Below, piece after piece: positions 17,399-26,297 of a DNA stretch of 52,922 bases. The stretch's first letter is position 1; each line of letters opens with the position of its first letter. This stretch comes from Xanthomonas dyei (lineage in GTDB: Bacteria; Pseudomonadota; Gammaproteobacteria; Xanthomonadales; Xanthomonadaceae). The translations under genes and the position numbers were made by a program. The stretch covers positions 1-52,922 of the forward strand of contig NZ_MDEE01000035.1 of assembly GCF_002939865.1 (NCBI RefSeq), given 5' to 3'. Under the pieces are notes generated by a model that saw only the letters and a program-made list of their open reading frames with translations, was not told where the DNA came from and searched no databases.

Positions 17399-18619
17399 CT
17401 ACAGCGCGTACGGAATCACCCGCACGATCTCGCCCGCCTCGAAGCGACGCGCCTGCTCCGGCAAGACGATCAGGGCATTGCTATCGGCCGCGCCACGCAG
17501 CAGATGCGAGGCGTCGCCACGATGCGGCTGCGCGCTCAGGCGTCCATCGGCACCACATTCCAATCGGCCGCGCAGGAATTCCAGCCGTTCGTGACGTTTT
17601 TCCCAGGGACTGGCCAGCGCGGCGTGCCACACCGGGCGCGGCTCGCTGCGCCCCTGCAGTCCATCCAGCAACGGCACACCGTAGGCGATCAACGTTGCCA
17701 GGACCGACACCGGATTACCGGGCAGGCCCAACACCAGGCAGCGGCCGATCTGCCCCAACACCGCCGGCATGCCAGGGCGCATGCGCACGCGCCAGAAATG
17801 GATCTGCCCCAGTTCCTGGATCAGTCCCGGCAGGTAATCCTTTTCGCCGGCCGACACACCGCCGCAGGTAATCACCACATCGAAGGCGGCCGCCACATCT
17901 TCCAGCATGGTGAGGATGCGCTGCGGATCGTCCGGCAAGGTCGGCCACGCGGTCGGCGCATAGCCCAGCGCCCGCAGCTGCGCCATCAGCATGTCGCGGT
18001 TGCTGTTGTAGATCTGGCCGGGGCCGAGCGGCATACCCGGCTCCACCAACTCATCGCCGGTGGCCAGCACCGCGATGGTCGGCCGCGGCGCTACCGCCAG
18101 CCGCGACATGCCCAGCGCCGCGGCCAGGCCGATACGTGCGGGAGTCAGCACCTGCCCGGTCTGGATCACCAGATCGCCTGCACGCACATCGCTGCCGGCC
18201 AAGCGCACCGATGCACCCGCACTCGGCGCCGACCGGATCGTCACGAAGCCGTCGCGCTCCTCAGTGTCCTCCTTGGGTACCACAGTATCGGCGCCCGCCG
18301 GCAGGAGAGCACCGGTGGTGATCCGCAGGCACTGCCCTTCGGCAAGCGTGCCGTCCCAGTGTTCGCCGGCAAACTGCTCGCCGACAAGCTGCAGGCGCGT
18401 TTGCGCGCCAGCCAGATCGGCATGCCGCAACGCAAAGCCATCCATCGCACTGTTGGCGAATGGCGGCAACGCCAGTGGCGCAATCAGGTCGGCGGCACAG
18501 ATGCGACCATCGGCACGCGCGGTGGCAATGGTTTCGTCGGGCGGACGATTGGCACCGGCGACGGCGTGCAGAATCTGCAACGCCTGCGCGTAAGCAATAC
18601 GGGTGGGATAGTCGTTCAT
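17399..18619 (-). CDS. moeA: Molybdopterin molybdenumtransferase MoeA (second copy)
   Basis: 406 residues starting MNDYPTRIAYAQAL. It carries the family landmarks PPFANSAMDGFAL (about 52-64), PAGADTVVPKEDTEE, VLATGDELVEPG, ITCGGVSAGEKDYL and VLGLPGNPVSV. This copy keeps the usual GGVS motif, which the first copy (3593-4846) lacks, so it is the better candidate for the main enzyme. It converges with moeB across repeat copy C. Having two MoeA paralogues is seen in other bacteria, where they can serve different molybdo-enzymes. Confidence 0.92.
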   Translation of the reverse strand: MNDYPTRIAYAQALQILHAVAGANRPPDETIATARADGRICAADLIAPLALPPFANSAMDGFALRHADLAGAQTRLQLVGEQFAGEHWDGTLAEGQCLRITTGALLPAGADTVVPKEDTEERDGFVTIRSAPSAGASVRLAGSDVRAGDLVIQTGQVLTPARIGLAAALGMSRLAVAPRPTIAVLATGDELVEPGMPLGPGQIYNSNRDMLMAQLRALGYAPTAWPTLPDDPQRILTMLEDVAAAFDVVITCGGVSAGEKDYLPGLIQELGQIHFWRVRMRPGMPAVLGQIGRCLVLGLPGNPVSVLATLIAYGVPLLDGLQGRSEPRPVWHAALASPWEKRHERLEFLRGRLECGADGRLSAQPHRGDASHLLRGAADSNALIVLPEQARRFEAGEIVRVIPYAL

Positions 18620-18782
18620 GGCATGAAGGATACCAGCGTGCCATCACTGCTCGGGGCCTACCGCGTAGGCCTGTCATCCAGATGCCGCATGCGGGCGCAT
18701 TACCCGCCGCTCGCTACCCAACACATGCTGCTGCAATCCATCGATGCCACGGCGCCCAGGCGCCATGGCATACGGCAAAGAC

Positions 18783-20180
18783 TTACTTGCCCTTGACGTG
18801 CCGCATCAAACGCCGCTTGCGCGCAACCTGACGGTCCGAAAGCGTGTTCTTCTTGCCCTCGTACGGATTGGCGCCTTCGCGGAAGATGAAACGCACCGGC
18901 GTCCCCACCAGTTTGAAGCGCTTGCGGAAGAAGTTTTCCAGATAGCGCTTGTAGGATTCCGGCAGCACCTTCAAGCGCGTGCCGTGCACGATGAAGGTCG
19001 GCGGATTTGCGCCACCCGGATGCACATAGCGCAACTTGGACACGTGACCACGAATGCTCGGTGGCGGATTGGTTTCGTAGGCGATTTCCAGCGCCTGATT
19101 CACTTCGCTGGTGCTGAACTCATGCGTGGCCGATGCATGCGCACGGTGGATCGCCTGGAACAGCTCGCGCATGCCCGAGCCATGCAGCGCGGAAATCCGC
19201 ACCGCCTCGGCCCAGCTGACAAAGCCCAGCTTGCGCGACAACAGGTCTTCGGCCTGCGCACGCTGATAGTCGCTCTGCCCATCCCACTTGTTGATCGCCA
19301 CGACCAGCGCACGGCCAGCGTCCAGGATTGCACCAAGAATGGTCGCGTCCTGATCGGTGACGCCTTCGCCGGCATCGAGCATCAGCACTGCGACCTGGCA
19401 TTGTTCGATCGCCTGCAGCGTCTTGAACGCGCTGAATTTCTCCACCGCCTCTTCGACCTTGCCCCTGCGACGCAAGCCTGCCGTGTCGATCAAGCGGTAT
19501 TGGCGACCGTCGCGATCCATATCTACCGCGATCGAATCGCGCGTAGTGCCCGGCACTTCCGAGGCGATCATGCGCTCTTCGCCGAGCAGGCGATTGACCA
19601 GCGTCGACTTGCCCACGTTCGGGCGACCGACAAAGGCGATACGCACGCGTGCCGGATCGGTATCCAGCAACTCGCCGGCACCTTCCGCAGGCAGACGCGC
19701 ACCGACTTCCTCGAGCAACTCGTCGATGCCCTGGCGGTGCGCAGCAGACAGCGCGACCACATCGGAGAAGCCGTAGCGCGCAAATTCCGAGCGCACGGTC
19801 TCTTCGTCGGTGCCGTCGATCTTGTTGATGACCAACACGGTCGGCCGCGCAAGCTTGCGCAACCAGGCCAGGATTTCATCGTCCAGCGATGAGGCGCCTT
19901 CGCGGCCATCGACCACGAACAGCACCAGATCCGCTTCGCCTGCGGCAGCGCGTGCCTGACGCGCAGTCGCACCGGCCAGACCTTCCTCGTCGCCGGCGAT
20001 ACCACCGGTATCGACAACGATGAAGGGGCGCTCCTCGTCGAGACGGCAGACGCCGTAGTTGCGGTCGCGGGTGACGCCGGGCTGGTCGTGGACCAGCGCG
20101 TCACGGGTGCGCGTCAGCGCATTGAAAATGGTGGACTTGCCGACATTGGGCCGTCCAACCAGGGCGACCAGGGGCAGCAT
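18783..20180 (-). CDS. der: Ribosome-assembly GTPase Der (EngA)
   Basis: 465 residues with two consecutive GTPase domains: P-loops GRPNVGKS at 9-16 and 185-192, G3 motifs DTGG and DTAG, and G4 motifs NKID and NKWD. A C-terminal KH-like domain ends in a basic tail ([16 protein letters not shown]). Der is essential for maturation of the large ribosomal subunit. ATG 20180 begins [12 protein letters not shown]; upstream codons are spacer. Ten bases downstream of bamB, the usual partner gene. Confidence 0.95.
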   Translation of the reverse strand: MLPLVALVGRPNVGKSTIFNALTRTRDALVHDQPGVTRDRNYGVCRLDEERPFIVVDTGGIAGDEEGLAGATARQARAAAGEADLVLFVVDGREGASSLDDEILAWLRKLARPTVLVINKIDGTDEETVRSEFARYGFSDVVALSAAHRQGIDELLEEVGARLPAEGAGELLDTDPARVRIAFVGRPNVGKSTLVNRLLGEERMIASEVPGTTRDSIAVDMDRDGRQYRLIDTAGLRRRGKVEEAVEKFSAFKTLQAIEQCQVAVLMLDAGEGVTDQDATILGAILDAGRALVVAINKWDGQSDYQRAQAEDLLSRKLGFVSWAEAVRISALHGSGMRELFQAIHRAHASATHEFSTSEVNQALEIAYETNPPPSIRGHVSKLRYVHPGGANPPTFIVHGTRLKVLPESYKRYLENFFRKRFKLVGTPVRFIFREGANPYEGKKNTLSDRQVARKRRLMRHVKGK

Positions 20181-20190
20181 CGCAAGGTCC

Positions 20191-21408
20191 TTATTGTGCC
20201 AACCGGAAGGCGGTGAGATCGCCGTCGGTGTTTTGTACCAGCAGAATGCCATCGACGACTATCGGCTGCGCCAGCAGCGTGTCGCGTCCAGCGCGAGCGC
20301 GCGCGGCCAGTGCACCATCGCTGAGTTTCAGCCAGTGCAGATACCCTTTGTAATCGCCAACCACCGCGTAATCGCCCTGGATGGCCACGCCGGTCAGCGA
20401 GCGACGCGCCAAGGCAGCCTGCGACCACATCGCCGCGCCAGTACTCTTGTCCAGGCCCCACACCGAACCGGCGTTGTCCGAGACCACCACCACCGCCGAC
20501 GACACACCGACGCCACCGGCGCCGCCGTGATCGCGCGTCCATAGCGGACGGCCGCTCGGGCCCTCCAGGGCGAGGGTTTCGTTCTTGAAGCTGGTGGCGT
20601 AGAGCGTAGTGCCGTCTACCACCGGTGCGCCGTCCACGTCGGACATGCGCTCCAGCTCGGTGCGGCCTTCCGGCACGCCAATGGCCTGCTCCCACAACGG
20701 GCGACCATCCTGCAGCGCCAGCGCACTCAAGGTGCCGCTATCGTTGCCGACGAACACCACGCCCGGGCCGGTCACGATCGGCGCATTGCCACGGACCGAC
20801 AGGGTCGGGCCTTCTTCGGCATGAAACCAGCGACGCTCGCCGGTCGCCGCATCGAAGGCGCTGACGCGACCGTCGTTGCTGCGCACCAGTACCAGACTCT
20901 GTGCAATGGCAGGCGCGGCGATCACCTCGTTGGGCACCTTGGCGCGCCACTTCTCGGTACCGTCGGCCTGGTTCAACGCAATCACGTCGCCAGACAGCGT
21001 CCCGATCACCACCAGGCCTTCGCCAACACCTGGGCCACCGGACAGGCGCTGCTTGAACTTGCGATCGTTACGTTCTTCTTTCTTGGGCTTGTACTCCCAC
21101 ACGCGCTTGCCGGTCTGCAGGTCCAGCGCCTGCACGCCGCCGGTGATCGCTGCGGCATACACCTTGCCATCGGCCACGGCCGGGCGCTGACGCACGCCGA
21201 TATGGCCTTCACCCTTGCCGATGCCGGTGGACCAGATCTTGTCGACCTTGACCGACGGCTCGAACTTGACCAGCTCGGCAGGTTCCTGCGCCTTCTTGGC
21301 AGCAGCATCCTTACCGGCAAACCAGCCCTTGACGGTGCTGCAACCAGCTAACGACATGCCCATCAGGGCGATCAACGCAATGCGCTTGTACATGGTGTCC
21401 TGCTTCAT
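20191..21408 (-). CDS. bamB: Outer-membrane assembly lipoprotein BamB
   Basis: About 405 residues. The N-terminus has a lipoprotein signal ending LAGC (cysteine about 23). The body is a PQQ-type eight-bladed beta-propeller with repeated blades such as [36 protein letters not shown] and [18 protein letters not shown]. BamB helps the BamA complex insert outer-membrane proteins. ATG 21408 overlaps the stop of yfgM (ATGA); an internal ATG at 21393 would give a shorter signal peptide. Followed by der. Confidence 0.93.
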   Translation of the reverse strand: MKQDTMYKRIALIALMGMSLAGCSTVKGWFAGKDAAAKKAQEPAELVKFEPSVKVDKIWSTGIGKGEGHIGVRQRPAVADGKVYAAAITGGVQALDLQTGKRVWEYKPKKEERNDRKFKQRLSGGPGVGEGLVVIGTLSGDVIALNQADGTEKWRAKVPNEVIAAPAIAQSLVLVRSNDGRVSAFDAATGERRWFHAEEGPTLSVRGNAPIVTGPGVVFVGNDSGTLSALALQDGRPLWEQAIGVPEGRTELERMSDVDGAPVVDGTTLYATSFKNETLALEGPSGRPLWTRDHGGAGGVGVSSAVVVVSDNAGSVWGLDKSTGAAMWSQAALARRSLTGVAIQGDYAVVGDYKGYLHWLKLSDGALAARARAGRDTLLAQPIVVDGILLVQNTDGDLTAFRLAQ

Positions 21409-22046
21409 CAAATCTGCTCCACCGGATCGGGCGCTTTGCCGCCCACATCCATCAGCTTGGTTTCCAGCAACCGGCGCTGCGGCGAGGCCACATCCACCGT
21501 GGTCAATGCCTTGGCGTACAACGCACGCGCTTCGTCGGTCTTGCCCTGCACGACCAGCGCATCGGCGCGGATCTCCAGGCTGGTGTGATCCTGCGCATCG
21601 GCCAGAAGCTTGATCGCCTCGTCGGGCTTGCCGCTTTCGGTCAGCACGCGCGCCAGACGCTGCTGCACGATGTGCTTGAGCTCGCCTTGTGCAGGCACGT
21701 CGCGTAGCGTCTTGATCGCTTCGGCATTCTTGCCGGCATCGACCTGTGCCTTGGCAAGACGTAGTGCGGCCAACTCGGCGTAGATACCGCCCTTGCCGTC
21801 GTCGAGCGCCACGATGTCCTTGGCCGCCTTGTCCAGGTCCTTGCCCTGGATCGACTTCACCACCGCTTCGTAACGCGCGTTGGCTTCAACCAATTCGGTG
21901 TTGGTGTGCTTCTGCCACCACTGCCAGCCCAGAATCAGGGCCAGTCCGAGCAGGACGCCCCCCACCAGTCCCGCGCCATTCTTTCTCAACCAGGAACGAA
22001 CGCGTTCGCCTTGTTCGTGTTCGTCCAGCAGATCGTCGATCGCCAT
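21408..22046 (-). CDS. yfgM: YfgM-like tetratricopeptide protein, ancillary SecYEG subunit
   Basis: 212 residues beginning MAIDDLLDEHEQGERVRSWL. One transmembrane helix at about 23-43 (GAGLVGGVLLGLALILGWQW) is followed by periplasmic TPR-like helices. In Escherichia coli YfgM associates with SecYEG and periplasmic chaperones. ATG 22046 is chosen because the cytoplasmic stretch MAIDDLLDEHEQGE is conserved in the family, and the upstream codons are proline-rich spacer. Translationally coupled to bamB by a four-base overlap. Confidence 0.9.
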   Translation of the reverse strand: MAIDDLLDEHEQGERVRSWLRKNGAGLVGGVLLGLALILGWQWWQKHTNTELVEANARYEAVVKSIQGKDLDKAAKDIVALDDGKGGIYAELAALRLAKAQVDAGKNAEAIKTLRDVPAQGELKHIVQQRLARVLTESGKPDEAIKLLADAQDHTSLEIRADALVVQGKTDEARALYAKALTTVDVASPQRRLLETKLMDVGGKAPDPVEQI

Positions 22047-22116
22047 GCGTACTCTCGCTCCGTCGTCCCGGAGGCGCGGAACATCAAAAGGGAAAAATGA
22101 AAAACCGCAGTCCGCT

Positions 22117-22977
22117 TCACTCGGAAGCAGGTACCACGGAGCCGTCGGAGGATACCGCAAAACGTGCCACGTTAGCGCGCTGGAACGGTTTCACATCGAC
22201 GATACTGCCGCCTTGCTGAACCTCTACCGCCGACGCATTGCCCAGTACGATGCGGCCCACCTGCCCTGGCGAATAGTTGCGGCGCTCGCCGGCGCGGATC
22301 AGCGCTTTTTCCACCGCACTGCCATCCGGTGCCAGGATCTGCACCCAGCTGTCGCCACTGAAACTCAGCGAAAGGCTTTTGCCGGCGCCCGCCACTGCCG
22401 GTGCTGCCTCGGCTTCCGGCGTTGCACGCGGCACCGGCGTCATCGACGCAATGTACGGTGCCGGCTGCTCGCGCGGCGCTACGGCCGGCTGCGCTGCAGG
22501 GTTGGTCGGCGCGCCGGTCTTCGCCGCGACCGGCATGCTGTCCAGCGACACCGTGCTCGGCCCCTTGCCGTCCAGATGCGAACGTGTCGCATACCAGACA
22601 GGCACTGCAAACACGCCGGTGATCACGACATACATCGCCTTACGTGCAGTGCTTTCGAGAATGCGGCGTGCACGCGGGGTGTGGTTGTGGCTGACCAGCT
22701 TCACCGGTTCGATCGGCGCGATGCTGGCCTGCTGCAGCGACGGCTCCAGATCGATATGCAGCAGCCGCGCATAACTGCGCAACTGACCGCGCACAAAAAC
22801 CGGAGCGCCCAGGCGCTGCCAGTCTTCCTGCTCCAGCGATCGCACCACGTGCACCGGCATACGCAGCTTGCCGGCGACATCGTCGATGCTCAGGCCTGCC
22901 GCTTCGCGTGCGTCGCGTAACTGCGGCCCGCAGCCCTTTTCCTGCTCGAAAGGGTTCGGATTGGAATCACTGATCAC
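22117..22977 (-). CDS. rodZ: RodZ-like cell-shape protein
   Basis: 286 residues. The cytoplasmic N-terminal HTH_25 domain (LRDAREAAGLSIDDVAGKLR, HVVRSLEQEDWQ) is followed by a basic juxtamembrane stretch. A transmembrane helix lies at about 113-130 (AMYVVITGVFAVPVWYA). A proline/alanine-rich linker and a C-terminal DUF4115 beta-domain (LSLSFSGDSWVQILAPDG) complete it. RodZ links MreB to the elongasome. The GTG start at 22977 overlaps the stop of the upstream pilF gene (GTGA). In many gammaproteobacteria ispG and hisS lie between rodZ and yfgM; here they are absent. Confidence 0.9.
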   Translation of the reverse strand: MISDSNPNPFEQEKGCGPQLRDAREAAGLSIDDVAGKLRMPVHVVRSLEQEDWQRLGAPVFVRGQLRSYARLLHIDLEPSLQQASIAPIEPVKLVSHNHTPRARRILESTARKAMYVVITGVFAVPVWYATRSHLDGKGPSTVSLDSMPVAAKTGAPTNPAAQPAVAPREQPAPYIASMTPVPRATPEAEAAPAVAGAGKSLSLSFSGDSWVQILAPDGSAVEKALIRAGERRNYSPGQVGRIVLGNASAVEVQQGGSIVDVKPFQRANVARFAVSSDGSVVPASE

Positions 22978-23786
22978 AATGCATTAGCCCCGGGGTTAGC
23001 GGTCGCTGCGTCAGGAAATTCCTTGACCAACCGCTGTTGGTAACGGCTGGCAGCTACCTTGTCGCCTAGCCCTTGCTCAATCTGAATGGCGAGTTGTAAC
23101 ACGGAAGCCGTTGCCGGTGCAGCCGCAAGCCGTCGTTCGATAAAAGCGCGTGCTTCGAAATAATTGCGACGCCCGGCTTCCAGCCGCGCCATCGACTCCA
23201 AGGCATAGGGATTACTCGGATCCATCTCGAGCGCTTTGCGTAAATCGCTCGCCGCTCGCTCGGGCTGCCCCGCCTTGAGTGCGCAACCACCTGCATTGCC
23301 AAGTGCAGACGCTGGCGATGCGTAGGTGCGGTCTGCCAGTGCGCGATCGAACCAGATCAGCGATTCGGCGGGCGACCCATTGGCGCATACCCACGCGCCA
23401 TAATTGTTCAACACATCTCCGCGCTGCGGCGCCAGCTCGGCGGCACGGCGATAGGACGCGCCCGAGCCTGCGACATCGCCGCGACCACCCTGGATCAGAG
23501 CCAACATACCGATGGCGTCCACCGATTGCGGATCTTTCTTCAGCGCGGCGCGGATCTGCTCTTCGGCGCCGGCATAGTCGCCGGTCTGCATGCGGTTACT
23601 GGCCAAGCCAAGCTTTTCCTGCACCGCCAGGCGATCCTTGGTGGCCTTGTTGTCGCGGAACGAATAGACCGGAGCGACTTCTTCCACGCGCTTGGCCGAA
23701 CCGCCCTTGGCATTGCGACCACCGCAGCCGACCGCGCACAACGCGATCGCCACGGCCGCCATTAACGCAAGTTCACGCTGCCGCAT
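22974..23786 (-). CDS. pilF: Type IV pilus biogenesis/stability lipoprotein PilF (PilW), TPR protein
   Basis: 270 residues from ATG 23786. A lipoprotein signal ends CAVGC ([13 protein letters not shown]), followed by tetratricopeptide repeats, such as [37 protein letters not shown] and [20 protein letters not shown]. PilF is the pilotin that helps the PilQ secretin assemble and reach the outer membrane. The longer open frame upstream lies inside rlmN and is not used. Overlaps rlmN by 14 bases and rodZ by 4. Confidence 0.88.
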   Translation of the reverse strand: MRQRELALMAAVAIALCAVGCGGRNAKGGSAKRVEEVAPVYSFRDNKATKDRLAVQEKLGLASNRMQTGDYAGAEEQIRAALKKDPQSVDAIGMLALIQGGRGDVAGSGASYRRAAELAPQRGDVLNNYGAWVCANGSPAESLIWFDRALADRTYASPASALGNAGGCALKAGQPERAASDLRKALEMDPSNPYALESMARLEAGRRNYFEARAFIERRLAAAPATASVLQLAIQIEQGLGDKVAASRYQQRLVKEFPDAATANPGANAL

Positions 23787-24978
23787 CTCGATCGGCCTGC
23801 CCTTCCAATGTGCGGCGGAATTCCGCCTGGCGACGGGTGCGGTCCATGACCTGCCCCTTGAGCTGCCCGCACGCCGCATCGATGTCGTCGCCACGCGTAC
23901 GGCGAACCATCGTCAGCACCTGCGCGTCGAGCAGAATCTTCTGGAATGCGCGGATCTCCGTTTCCCCCGAGCGCTCGTAGCGCGTACCGGGGAACGGGTT
24001 GAACGGAATCAGGTTGACCTTGCCGGCGTCCTTGGACTGCACCGCATTGTCGAACTGCCGCATCAGCCTGGCCAACTGGCGCGCGTGCTCCGGCTGGTCG
24101 TTGATGCCCTTCATCAAGGTGTATTCGAAGGTCACCGAGTCGCGCTTCTTGTTGCCACGCAGATAGCGCGCGCAGGACTCCATCAACTCGGCGATCGGGT
24201 ACTTCTTGTTCAACGGCACCAGGCTCTCGCGCAGCGTGTCGTTGGCGGCGTGCAACGAGACCGCCAGCGAGACATCGCTTTCGGTGGATAGCCGGTCGAT
24301 CATCGGCACCAGGCCGGAGGTCGACAGCGTCACCCGCTTGCTGGCCAGGCCGTAGCCCAGATCGTCGCGCATCACGCTCATCGCGCGCACGACGTTGTCG
24401 AAATTCATCAACGGCTCGCCCATCCCCATCATCACCACGTTGGTGAGGCGGCGCTGCTGGTGCGGAACGTTACCCAGATGGCGCGCCGCCACCCAGACCT
24501 GCCCGACGATCTCGGCGGTGGTGAGGTTGCGATTGAAGCCCTGGGTGGCGGTCGAACAAAACGTGCAGTTCAACCCGCAGCCGACCTGGGAGGACACGCA
24601 CAGCGTGCCGCGGCCCTTGTCGGGGATGTAGACCGTTTCGATGGCGTTCTTGCCGTCGGTGCCCATGGCCAATAGCCATTTATGAGTCCCATCGGTGGAC
24701 GGCTTGTCGAAGACGACATTTGGAACCAGTACCTCGGCATGCTGGTGCAACTTCGCACGCAATGCCTTGCCGAGGTCGGTCATCTGGTCGAAATCGGTGA
24801 CGTAGCGATGGTGAATCCACTTCATCACCTGATGGGCACGGTAACGCGCTTCGCCGAGCGTGTCGGCGAAGAAGCGCTCCAGTCCCTCGCGATCGAGGTC
24901 GAGCAGGTTCTGCTTGCGCAGTTCCGTGGTACGGACAGAAACGTCCTGTAACACGGAGGGGATCACGACCTCATTCAC
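23773..24978 (-). CDS. rlmN: Dual-specificity 23S rRNA/tRNA methyltransferase RlmN
   Basis: 401 residues, GTG start. Radical-SAM enzyme methylating A2503 of 23S rRNA and A37 of some tRNAs. The iron-sulfur motif CX3CX2C is seen in [19 protein letters not shown]. The SAM-binding region reads [17 protein letters not shown], and the C-terminal catalytic cysteine lies in [15 protein letters not shown]. Length is normal. Downstream of ndk on the same strand, 18 bases away. Confidence 0.95.
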   Translation of the reverse strand: MNEVVIPSVLQDVSVRTTELRKQNLLDLDREGLERFFADTLGEARYRAHQVMKWIHHRYVTDFDQMTDLGKALRAKLHQHAEVLVPNVVFDKPSTDGTHKWLLAMGTDGKNAIETVYIPDKGRGTLCVSSQVGCGLNCTFCSTATQGFNRNLTTAEIVGQVWVAARHLGNVPHQQRRLTNVVMMGMGEPLMNFDNVVRAMSVMRDDLGYGLASKRVTLSTSGLVPMIDRLSTESDVSLAVSLHAANDTLRESLVPLNKKYPIAELMESCARYLRGNKKRDSVTFEYTLMKGINDQPEHARQLARLMRQFDNAVQSKDAGKVNLIPFNPFPGTRYERSGETEIRAFQKILLDAQVLTMVRRTRGDDIDAACGQLKGQVMDRTRRQAEFRRTLEGQADRDAAA

Positions 24979-24996
24979 GATTCGACTCTCTCGGCC

Positions 24997-25422
24997 TCAG
25001 CGCGAGACCACTTCGGTGGCGGCAAAGAAATACGCGACTTCGTTGGCAGCGTTCTCGACCGAGTCCGAGCCGTGGGCGGCATTGGCATCGATCGAATCGG
25101 CGAAGTCGGCGCGGATGGTACCCGGCGCAGCGTCCTTGGGATTGGTCGCGCCCAGCAGGTCGCGGTGTGCGGCAACGGCGTTTTCGCCTTCCAGCGCCTG
25201 GATCATCACCGGGCCGGAGATCATGAACTCGACCAGCGCGTTGAAGAACGGACGCTCACGGTGCACGGCGTAGAAGCCTTCGGCTTCGCGGCGCGACAGC
25301 TGCTTGTACTTGGCGGCCACGACCTTCAGGCCAGCCTTCTCGAAGCGGCTGTAGATTTCACCGATGACGTTCTTGGCGACGGCGTCGGGCTTGATGATGG
25401 ACAGGGTGCGCTCCAGCGCCAT
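24997..25422 (-). CDS. ndk: Nucleoside diphosphate kinase
   Basis: 141 residues beginning [20 protein letters not shown]. The active-site histidine is His117 in NAAHGSDS, and the family landmarks [14 protein letters not shown] and RADFADS are present. Ndk balances nucleoside triphosphate pools by phosphate transfer through the histidine. GGAGAATTCCC lies just before the ATG. First gene of the leftward ndk-rlmN-pilF-rodZ-yfgM-bamB-der run. Confidence 0.97.
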   Translation of the reverse strand: MALERTLSIIKPDAVAKNVIGEIYSRFEKAGLKVVAAKYKQLSRREAEGFYAVHRERPFFNALVEFMISGPVMIQALEGENAVAAHRDLLGATNPKDAAPGTIRADFADSIDANAAHGSDSVENAANEVAYFFAATEVVSR

Positions 25423-25469
25423 TGGGAATTCTCCGTTGGGCGGGCCACTGAAGACCCGAGGTTATCATG

Positions 25470-25494
25470 AAAAAAACCCGCGTCAAAACGCGGG
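25470..25494 (-). terminator. Intrinsic terminator on the minus strand upstream of ndk
   Basis: Read leftward: ACGCGGG is reached after CCCGCGT with a TTTG loop, then seven T. The inverted repeat is perfect (seven base pairs). It lies about 48 bases upstream of ndk and points toward it, so it would end any leftward transcript coming from 25500-25640, or act as a leader attenuator for ndk. Confidence 0.65.
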
Positions 25495-25603
25495 CTTAGG
25501 CTTCTTTGCGATAGCCAATTCTATCTCTTCGCCACCGTGTTTGCACACCACCCCCTGAATCGTGCTGCATTGCCGCATGACCGGCTCGCAACCAAACCCG
25601 TAG

Positions 25604-25627
25604 ACTCAAACAATCGTTTGATTGAGT
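25604..25627. promoter_or_regulatory. PsrA/TetR-type operator
   Basis: CAAAC-AATC-GTTTG (25607-25620) is a perfect dyad that fits the (G/C)AAAC-N4-GTTT(G/C) pattern known for the fatty-acid regulator PsrA. It is framed by a second, outer inverted repeat ACTC ... GAGT. It ends 13 bases before the TetR-family start codon, so autorepression of the regulator-fad operon is likely. Confidence 0.65.
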
Positions 25628-25640
25628 CCGACCCCAGCGC

Positions 25641-26273
25641 ATGCCCAAGCCCGCCCACTTCTCCACCAAGGACCGCATCCTCGGTGCCGCCGAGGAGCTG
25701 TTCGCCCAGCACGGGTTTGCCGGCACCTCGCTGCGGCAGCTGACCACCCAGGCCGACGTCAACATCGCCGCAGTCAACTACCACTTCGGCTCCAAGGAAA
25801 ACCTGGTCAACGAGGTGTTCCGCCGTCGCATGGACGAAATGACCGCTGCGCGCCTGCAACAGCTGGAGGCGGCGAAGAAATCGCAGCCCGGCGAACTCAC
25901 CGCGGTGCTGGCCGCTTTCGTCGAGCCGGCGCTGGCGATGGCGCAGGACCGCCAGAACGGCGGCGCCTTCGTGCGGGTGATCGCACGCGCCTACGCGGAA
26001 AAGAACGACAACCTGCGCAAATTCCTGTCCGACCACTACGGCCATGTCCTGCGCGAATTCGGCAAGGCCATCGCCGGCTGCGTACCGGGCCTGAGCAAGG
26101 AGGAGCTCTATTGGCGGTTGGACTTCCTGGCCGGTGCGCTCACCTACGCCATGGCCGACTTCGGGCTAATCAAGCGCCCGGCCGGCGTCAGCGAGGCCGA
26201 CCACCGTGCGCGTGCCGCGCGCGAACTCATTCGTTTCGCGGAACCTGGTTTCCGCGCTCATTCCACACCGTAA
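25641..26273 (+). CDS. TetR-family regulator of fatty-acid degradation (PsrA-like)
   Basis: 210 residues. The N-terminal TetR helix-turn-helix runs from STKDRILGAAEELFAQHGFA to TSLRQLTTQADVNIAAVNYH. The larger ligand-binding C-terminal part resembles PsrA/FadR-type repressors (AYAEKNDNLRKFLSDHYG, WRLDFLAGALTYAMADFG). It lies 24 bases upstream of the beta-oxidation fusion gene on the same strand and has a PsrA-type operator just before its own start, so it most likely senses acyl-CoA or free fatty acid and represses the whole fad operon. The assignment of ligand is inference. Confidence 0.8.
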   Translation: MPKPAHFSTKDRILGAAEELFAQHGFAGTSLRQLTTQADVNIAAVNYHFGSKENLVNEVFRRRMDEMTAARLQQLEAAKKSQPGELTAVLAAFVEPALAMAQDRQNGGAFVRVIARAYAEKNDNLRKFLSDHYGHVLREFGKAIAGCVPGLSKEELYWRLDFLAGALTYAMADFGLIKRPAGVSEADHRARAARELIRFAEPGFRAHSTP

Positions 26274-26297
26274 ACGCTCCACAAGAGGCTAATTGCT

